NCBI GenBank assembly: GCA_903896675.1
Contig: CAITYU010000297.1
Span: 1 to 35,634, forward strand
Direction: 5' to 3'
Length of the DNA: 35,634 nt
Origin: an uncultured Planctomycetaceae bacterium
Lineage (GTDB): Bacteria; Planctomycetota; Planctomycetia; Planctomycetales; Planctomycetaceae
This document shows, piece after piece, positions 30,759 through 35,634 of this stretch. The position numbers and the translations under genes are program-made. Under the pieces are notes generated by a model, which saw only the letters and a list, made by a program, of their open reading frames with translations, made no database searches and was not told where the DNA came from. Numbering within the stretch: position 1 is the first letter of the stretch; every line of letters begins with the position of its first letter.

Positions 30759-32198
30759 ATGGTGTCTGATTCAGGATTGTGTGGGCGGGGTGTCCGTGAG
30801 GTATCGAATTTTGGCGGGAATGTGCGATTTCGTCCGGCGCGGCTGGCGGTGCCGCGGAGTGAGGGGGAGGTGTGTCGACTGGTGCAGGAGCATCGAGCTG
30901 ACGGTGTGCGTGTGATGGGCAGTCGGCATGCGTGGAGTCCGCTGATCAGGACAGCGGGCCTGCTGCTGGATCTGCGGTATCTGGATTCGGTGCGAGTCTA
31001 CGAGGATGGAGGGCGGTTGCTGGTGTCGGTGGGTGGTGGTTGTCGGATATCGCAGTTGCTGGCTTATCTGAATCAGCGTGGTCTGACAATGCCGTCGGTT
31101 GGCTTGATTACGGAGCAGACGGTAGCGGGGGCGATCAGCACGGCGACTCATGGTTCCGGTCGTCACAGTCTGTCGCATTATGTTCAGCGAGTGCGTCTGG
31201 TGCATTTTGATGCGGGTGGCAGTGAGGTGGTGGTTCGCTGGATTGACAGTGGTGACGAGTTGCGGGCGGCTCGTTGTTCCCTGGGTGCGATGGGTGTGAT
31301 TACGGAGGTGGTGTTTGCGGTGGTTCGGCAGTATCGGGTGCAGGAGCAGATGGTGCCTGCGGGGACATTATCGGAGGTGTTGCGGATGGAGGCGGAGACT
31401 CCGCTGCAGCAGTTTTTTCTGATACCGCATCTGTGGCGATTTTACGTGCAGCGTCGGGCAGAGACAGCGGAGTCGGGAGGGCGGTTGACGGATCAGTTGT
31501 ACCGGGTGTACTGGTTTCTGTTGATGGATCTTGGGCTGCATCTGGTGGTGCTGCTGCTGGCAGTTTTTCTGCGCAGTCGGGGACTGGTGCGACTGTTTTT
31601 CTCGACGCTGATGCCGTGGTTGGTGGTGACGAGCTGGCGACCGATTGATCGCAGTGATCGGCAACTGGTGATGGAGCATGAGTTGTTTCGACATGTGGAG
31701 GAGGAGTTGTTTGTGCGGCGAGCGGATCTGCCATCCGCAATGGCTCTGGTGCAGGACCTGCTGCGTCTGGCGGATGACGGATCGTGGCGATTGTCTGAAG
31801 CCAGTTGTGATCAGTTGCGGCGAGTGGATCTGCTGGGAGTTGTTTCAGAGATCGAGGGTTGCTGGAGTCATCATTATCCGATTTGTGTGCGTCGAGTGTG
31901 TGCGGATGATGCGTTGATTTCGATGTCGTCGGGTGGGGCGGAGGACTGGTATGCGATCAGTCTGATCAATTATCAGCGGGGGAGTGCTGAGTTCTGGCGA
32001 TTTGCGGGTTTCGTGGGTGCCGCACTGATGCGCATTTATGGTGCTCGCCCGCACTGGGGCAAGTGGTTTCCGGAGGGTGAGTTGAGGCAGGAGCATTATC
32101 CGGAGCTGGGGCGTTTTTGTGAGCAGGTGAAGCGTTGTGATCCGGCGGGTGTATTTCGGCGTGGTTTTGTGGGTCAGTTGCCGGGGATGGGTGAATGA
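30759..32198 (+). CDS. FAD-linked oxidase, D-arabinono-1,4-lactone-oxidase-like
   Basis: 479-residue flavoprotein of the VAO/PCMH fold resembling L-gulonolactone/D-arabinono-lactone/alditol oxidases. The N-terminal FAD-binding domain (about 25-190) includes VMGSRHAWSPL (52-62; H57 could bind FAD covalently), a VSVGGGCRISQLLAYL segment and GLITEQTVAGAISTATHGSG (115-134). The C-terminal ALO-like domain ends with YGARPHWGKWFP (427-438), the family HWGK motif. A hydrophobic segment at 252-271 (WFLLMDLGLHLVVLLLAVFL) is unusual for a soluble oxidase and suggests membrane association. The start is ATG 30759 with GAGG six bases upstream; TTG 30741 and GTG 30747 are alternatives. The next gene overlaps by four bases (ATGA). 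The substrate is unknown. Confidence 0.88.
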   Translation: MVSDSGLCGRGVREVSNFGGNVRFRPARLAVPRSEGEVCRLVQEHRADGVRVMGSRHAWSPLIRTAGLLLDLRYLDSVRVYEDGGRLLVSVGGGCRISQLLAYLNQRGLTMPSVGLITEQTVAGAISTATHGSGRHSLSHYVQRVRLVHFDAGGSEVVVRWIDSGDELRAARCSLGAMGVITEVVFAVVRQYRVQEQMVPAGTLSEVLRMEAETPLQQFFLIPHLWRFYVQRRAETAESGGRLTDQLYRVYWFLLMDLGLHLVVLLLAVFLRSRGLVRLFFSTLMPWLVVTSWRPIDRSDRQLVMEHELFRHVEEELFVRRADLPSAMALVQDLLRLADDGSWRLSEASCDQLRRVDLLGVVSEIEGCWSHHYPICVRRVCADDALISMSSGGAEDWYAISLINYQRGSAEFWRFAGFVGAALMRIYGARPHWGKWFPEGELRQEHYPELGRFCEQVKRCDPAGVFRRGFVGQLPGMGE

Positions 32199-33232
32199 GA
32201 GGGTGCAGTCTGTCGGGGGTAGTCCTGCGGGTTGGGGCAGCGCTGCTGTTGTGCGGGGGTGTCCTGTGTGCCGGTGACGAACCGGGTTCGCAGTTGCCGG
32301 CAGCGTCATCGGACATTCTGGAGCTGCGAGTGTCGGCGGGAGTCCGAGCGCGGTCGTTGATGGGTCTGGTGGAGGATCTGGCGGGTGATTCGGTGGTGTT
32401 TCGGGGTGTGGATGGCGGGGTGCAGGTGCTGCGTTTATCGCAGTTGCGTGTGATTCGCTTTGCGCGATCTGAGGTTTGGGAGGAGGGGTTGGTTTTATCG
32501 CGGGGGCGTCGGTGGCTGGAGGCGATTCCGAAGCTGCGTGAGGCACTGGTTCGGGAGTCGCGCCCGTGGGCTCTGCGAGAGATTCGTGGTGAGCTGGCGA
32601 TTTGTCAGCGTGCGGCGGGTCTGCGGCAGGACTGTCTGTCGACAGTGGAAGAGATTCTGGAGTCTGACTCGGAGACTCGCCATCTGGCATCACTGCCACT
32701 GATCTGGGATGAGCGTGTGTGTGTGGAGCAGGGTATCAGGGCGGAGGTGGCGGATCTGACAGCGAAGTCGCTGGCGCGACAGTTGGTGGCAGCATCGGTG
32801 CTGCTGGGTGATGAGTCGACGCGGCTGCTGGCGGAGGGTGTCCTGCGATCATTGCGGCGGAGCGGTCGGGGCAACTTCGGGGTTCTGGCGGAGCTGCAGC
32901 TCTGGCGTCTGCGGTTATTGCAGGGTGGTCCGGAGCTACTGGAGGCGGAGTCGTGGCAGCGGCGTGCTGAGGAGCTGGGTGGTGCAGAGCGAGGTGTGGC
33001 GGAGCTGCAGATTGGCCGTGCGATGGTGCGACTGAATGACGATGACAGGGCGGCGATCAGTCTGCTGTGGATGCCACTGACAGCACCGCTGGATCCGTGG
33101 CACTGTCGTCGGGCGTTGCTGGATGCGGTGGAGGTGCTGGAGCGATCCGGTCGTCCTGAGGATGGATTGCGGCTGCAGGGTGAGATTGAGTCGTGGGGAG
33201 TGGGTGCTGCAGCGGGTCCGGTTGTGCGGTAG
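32195..33232 (+). CDS. secreted helical-repeat-like protein of unknown function
   Basis: 345 residues. Residues 1-27 (MRGCSLSGVVLRVGAALLLC onward) form a Sec signal peptide. The mature protein begins with a short beta-rich part (30-90; SVVFRGVDGGVQVLRLSQLRVI). From about 95 to 330 it is made of amphipathic helices spaced like TPR/SEL1-type repeats (RRWLEAIPKLREALVRESRP, LLDAVEVLERSGRPEDGLRL), but no strict consensus can be seen. Its ATG overlaps the stop of the oxidase gene by four bases (ATGA), so translational coupling is likely and a joint role probable. I do not recognise a family. A 335-base gap then precedes the sensor kinase. Confidence 0.8.
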   Translation: MRGCSLSGVVLRVGAALLLCGGVLCAGDEPGSQLPAASSDILELRVSAGVRARSLMGLVEDLAGDSVVFRGVDGGVQVLRLSQLRVIRFARSEVWEEGLVLSRGRRWLEAIPKLREALVRESRPWALREIRGELAICQRAAGLRQDCLSTVEEILESDSETRHLASLPLIWDERVCVEQGIRAEVADLTAKSLARQLVAASVLLGDESTRLLAEGVLRSLRRSGRGNFGVLAELQLWRLRLLQGGPELLEAESWQRRAEELGGAERGVAELQIGRAMVRLNDDDRAAISLLWMPLTAPLDPWHCRRALLDAVEVLERSGRPEDGLRLQGEIESWGVGAAAGPVVR

Positions 33233-33567
33233 TTGGATTGGTGTGGCTGGCCGGGTGCGTGTGTCTGGAATTTTCTGAGATCAGCACAGCAGCGATTGTC
33301 AAGAAAATTCGCCATGGGATTCCGGATTTACGACTCGCAGTGTGTTTCAGGTTACCCTGTCATTTCAAACTGCAGGAACGAGCGGGGTATTGTTAAGACT
33401 GCCTGAATGTGCAATGACAGCAGGCGGGCCGCGATTTAAGATCGTGGAGTTTGCGGGCGTCAGGGAGGCCGTCGGCTTGGTGCATTGCTGCGATGGCGGT
33501 GTCATCCGTGCTGGATTTGTGTTGTGAAGGATGATTTTCTCCCCCTGCAACTCGACCGGGGTTCTGT
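33233..33567. other. intergenic region before the sensor kinase
   Basis: 335 bases with composition closer to neutral than the flanking genes. TTGTCA at 33296-33301 is a possible -35, but nothing near TATAAT lies 16-18 bases on. Short open frames are not protein-like. No repeat or RNA gene is seen. An in-frame TGA at 33532-33534 limits the kinase start to the right. Confidence 0.4.
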
Positions 33568-35349
33568 TTGTCCCTGATTCGATCGAAGCTGTTCTGGAAG
33601 ATTGCGGGTCTGTACGTGCTGCTGTCGGTGCCGGCGATGGTCGGTCTGGTGGCTGCTCTGCAGACGCGACTGTACGCTGACGCCGTGGCGCTGCACGAGC
33701 AGCAGTTGCAGGGTGTGCTGCGGGAGTCTGTGAAGCGATTGTGTGATCTGGGTGATGCCGGAGCTGCGGGTGAGGAGGTGCTGCGGATTCGTGCGGGACT
33801 GACAGTTGGTCGCAGGGTCTGGCTGTCGGATGACCGTGGTTTTGACACGTCCGGCCAGTTGCAGTCGGAGTTCAGTGATGCGGTTCTGGCCTCTGTGCTG
33901 CGGACGACATCGGCGACTGGTACAGCGGTGCGGTATGTGCGGCCTCGGTGGGAAACAGGCGAGGTGCTGGCGATTGGTCAGCGATTTTCGATGCTGGGTA
34001 CTGACTGGAGTCTGGTGATGACCTCACCTTCGTCAGCAGCGGTGGACGCTTCGCATCAGATGAGTGTGCTGCTGGTGAAGTCTGCGACGGCGGCGTGGCT
34101 GATTGGTGCATTGTGTATGGGGATTGTGGCGGGGACGATCGTGAGTCCGTTGCAGGTGATGTCACAGAAGCTGCATGCGGACGTTCGGCGGGATGATCGC
34201 GGTGACATGCTGCTGAATGTCTCGGACCGTGGTGATGAGGTTGGTGATGTGGCATCGGCGCTGTACCAGCTGGAGGACGAGTTGCAGGACCGGATCGTCA
34301 GTCTGGAGCGTGCTGGTCGTGAGGCGGGGGCCAGTGTTGACCTGCTGACAGCGGTACTGGAGTCGATGATTGAGGGTGTGGTCGCGATTGATCGTGAGCA
34401 GAAGCTGGTGTTTGTGAATCCCGGAGCGAGGCGACTGCTGTCGATTGGTGCGGCCATTCAGGCGGGTCACAGGCTGTACGAGGCGGTACGAATTCCGGCA
34501 TTTCTGGAGACGGTGGAGGAGTCGCTGGCGGCCGGTCGCATGAAGACACTGGAGTATCGGGCTCCGCGTGAAAACGCGCATCATCTGCTGACGGTGATTC
34601 CGATTCTGCGTGGTCCGCATGCGGGTGCGGTGATTGTAGTGCGGGATGTATCGGAGGTGCGTCAGCTGGAGGCGATGCGGCGTGATTTTGTGAGTGGTGT
34701 ATCGCACGAGCTGAAGACGCCATTGACGGTGATTCAGGCGTGTACGGAGACGCTGCTGAATGGAGCATTGGAGGACGGTGAGGTTGCGCGGCGTTTTCTG
34801 GGTCAGATTGATGAGCAGGCGGAGCGATTATTGCAGTTGATTCTGGCGATGCTGCAGTTGGCTCGGGTGGAATCCGGCAGTGAGATTCTGCATGTGGAGG
34901 AGCTGGATCTTTCGGATCTGGCTGGTGACGTAGTGGATGCATTTCGGGCTGTGGCGGAGAATCGTGGTGTGCAGCTGATGCAGCAGGGTGCGGTGTCACT
35001 GGCGGCCCGTGCTGACGAGCAGGCTGTGCGAACGATTCTGAGCAATCTGGTGGACAACGCCATCAAGCATACTCCTGCGGGAGGTCAGGTGGTCGTGGAG
35101 CTGCGGTCGAGTGCGGATGGTCCGACGCTGGTGGTGCGGGACACGGGCAGTGGTATTCCTGAGGAGCTGCTGGGTCGGATCTTTGAGCGTTTTTATCGGG
35201 TGGAGAAAGATCGTTCGCGGGAGCGTGGCGGATCGGGTCTGGGTCTGGCGATTGTGAAGCATCTGTGTCAGGCGTTGCAGGCGATTCTGACGGTGCGAAG
35301 TCGGCTGGGTGAGGGCAGTGAGTTTACGGTGCGATTTCCGCGTGTGTGA
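33568..35349 (+). CDS. PhoR-like membrane sensor histidine kinase
   Basis: 593 residues, inner membrane. TM1 is at about 11-31 and TM2 at about 170-193, enclosing a periplasmic sensor of about 135 residues. A HAMP-like linker follows (194-250), then a PAS domain (about 255-362; IEGVVAIDREQKLVFVNPGA). HisKA carries H380 (SGVSHELKTPLTVIQ). The HATPase_c domain has N497 (LSNLVDNAIKHTP), G1 DTGSGI (525-530), F-box IFERFYRV and G2 GGSGLGLAI (554-562). All catalytic motifs are intact. This order matches PhoR/PnpS-type kinases, which pair with an OmpR-type regulator; none is in the window. The start is TTG 33568, because a TGA at 33532 precedes it and no ATG or GTG lies between them. No clear Shine-Dalgarno site is seen. 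The signal sensed is unknown; phosphate is only one possibility. Confidence 0.9.
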   Translation: MSLIRSKLFWKIAGLYVLLSVPAMVGLVAALQTRLYADAVALHEQQLQGVLRESVKRLCDLGDAGAAGEEVLRIRAGLTVGRRVWLSDDRGFDTSGQLQSEFSDAVLASVLRTTSATGTAVRYVRPRWETGEVLAIGQRFSMLGTDWSLVMTSPSSAAVDASHQMSVLLVKSATAAWLIGALCMGIVAGTIVSPLQVMSQKLHADVRRDDRGDMLLNVSDRGDEVGDVASALYQLEDELQDRIVSLERAGREAGASVDLLTAVLESMIEGVVAIDREQKLVFVNPGARRLLSIGAAIQAGHRLYEAVRIPAFLETVEESLAAGRMKTLEYRAPRENAHHLLTVIPILRGPHAGAVIVVRDVSEVRQLEAMRRDFVSGVSHELKTPLTVIQACTETLLNGALEDGEVARRFLGQIDEQAERLLQLILAMLQLARVESGSEILHVEELDLSDLAGDVVDAFRAVAENRGVQLMQQGAVSLAARADEQAVRTILSNLVDNAIKHTPAGGQVVVELRSSADGPTLVVRDTGSGIPEELLGRIFERFYRVEKDRSRERGGSGLGLAIVKHLCQALQAILTVRSRLGEGSEFTVRFPRV

Positions 35350-35352
35350 CGT

Positions 35353-35384
35353 GGCAGGGTGACAGGCAGGGTGACAGGCAGGGG
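35353..35384 (+). repeat. 12-base direct repeat after the kinase gene
   Basis: GGCAGGGTGACA occurs twice in tandem (35353-35364 and 35365-35376), followed by a partial third unit GGCAGGGG. It starts four bases after the kinase stop codon. Confidence 0.9.
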
Positions 35385-35449
35385 AATCGTGGATGAGTTT
35401 GGTAGCGTGTTCCTGCGTGTGGCCGACAACCAGAGTGAAGAAGTTCCCC

Positions 35450-35476
35450 CTGGGAGGGCGCGTCTTCTGCCGAGCC
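35450..35476 (-). repeat. dispersed repeat core, copy 3 (reverse)
   Basis: Read on the minus strand this begins GGCTCGGC and ends GCGCCCTCCCAG. It matches copy 2 at 22 of 27 positions. Its orientation is opposite to copies 1 and 2. Confidence 0.7.
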
Positions 35477-35531
35477 GCTAGTGCCCGCGAGCTGGTGCTG
35501 GGTGGCGGCTGGTGGGGGGGGCTTGGGTGAG

Positions 35532-35551
35532 CCGTCAGGGTAAGCTGACGG
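35532..35551. repeat. inverted repeat CCGTCAG/CTGACGG
   Basis: Perfect 7-base arms CCGTCAG and CTGACGG flank GGTAAG. A run of six T lies 18 bases further, too far for a standard intrinsic terminator. The GCCGTCAG half also opens heptad array 2 at 30069, so it looks like part of a dispersed repeat family. Confidence 0.5.
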
Positions 35552-35576
35552 GTGGTGGTATTGTCGCGTTTTTTGA

Positions 35577-35603
35577 CCACGGAGGACACGGAGGGACACG
35601 GAG
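35577..35603 (+). repeat. CCACGGAGG-type dispersed repeat
   Basis: CCACGGAGG, ACACGGAGGG and ACACGGAG in a row. Similar blocks are near 30005-30027 and 30338-30352, with GAA in place of GGA. It lies near the right edge of the window, where no gene is seen. Confidence 0.7.
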
Positions 35604-35634
35604 AAATGCAGGGGTCTGGGGGCAGAGTTTTGTA

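Overview
The window reads as chromosomal DNA of a planctomycete, probably order Planctomycetales; I cannot place the genus. The reasons are a paired DUF1549/DUF1553 protein and DUF1501 protein, a UppS-CdsA pair next to an MMPL transporter, many starts without a Shine-Dalgarno site, and intergenic dispersed repeats (TCAG heptads, CCACGGAGG repeats) of a kind common in that phylum. There are 22 genes I would call real and no RNA gene, CRISPR array or insertion sequence that I can see.

Layout. 0-4.4 kb (+): an isochorismatase-like hydrolase, a Tat-exported polysaccharide deacetylase and a secreted sialidase fused to a second glycosidase-like domain, apparently an export and carbohydrate-processing group. 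4.4-7.7 kb (-): a three-gene unit of a large secreted protein of unknown function, a small membrane protein and a VOC/glyoxalase-like protein, the last two joined by a GTGA overlap. 8.2-8.5 kb (+): a small Tyr-rich secreted protein. 8.5-15.4 kb: a repeat-rich island holding one very large gene (-), a 1980-residue DUF4011-helicase-Vsr/DUF559-type-nuclease-DUF3320 protein with a transglutaminase-like N-terminus. This is the architecture of the Hhe anti-phage gene. 15.4-17.2 kb (-): uppS-cdsA, for isoprenoid carrier and phospholipid precursor synthesis. 17.5-23.8 kb (+): MMPL/RND transporter, hisA, a phytanoyl-CoA-dioxygenase-like enzyme, queG and a YebC/YeeN-type regulator. 23.9-27.9 kb (+): DUF1549/DUF1553, DUF1501 and holA. 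27.9-29.9 kb (-): a putative Na+/H+ antiporter and a FHA-domain protein. 29.9-30.75 kb: repeat arrays with a duplicated module. 30.8-35.35 kb (+): FAD-dependent sugar-lactone-oxidase-like protein, a secreted helical-repeat-like protein, and a PhoR-like sensor kinase, followed by more dispersed repeats.

Two observations stand out. First, the + strand is G-rich over C in most places whichever strand is coding, yet across most of the helicase gene G and C are about equal. Second, that gene lies between directly oriented copies of one dispersed repeat core and has a perfect dyad over its probable promoter. Together these suggest a horizontally acquired, regulated defence gene inside an otherwise ordinary chromosomal region. 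All family assignments come from reading motifs by eye; no database search was run.
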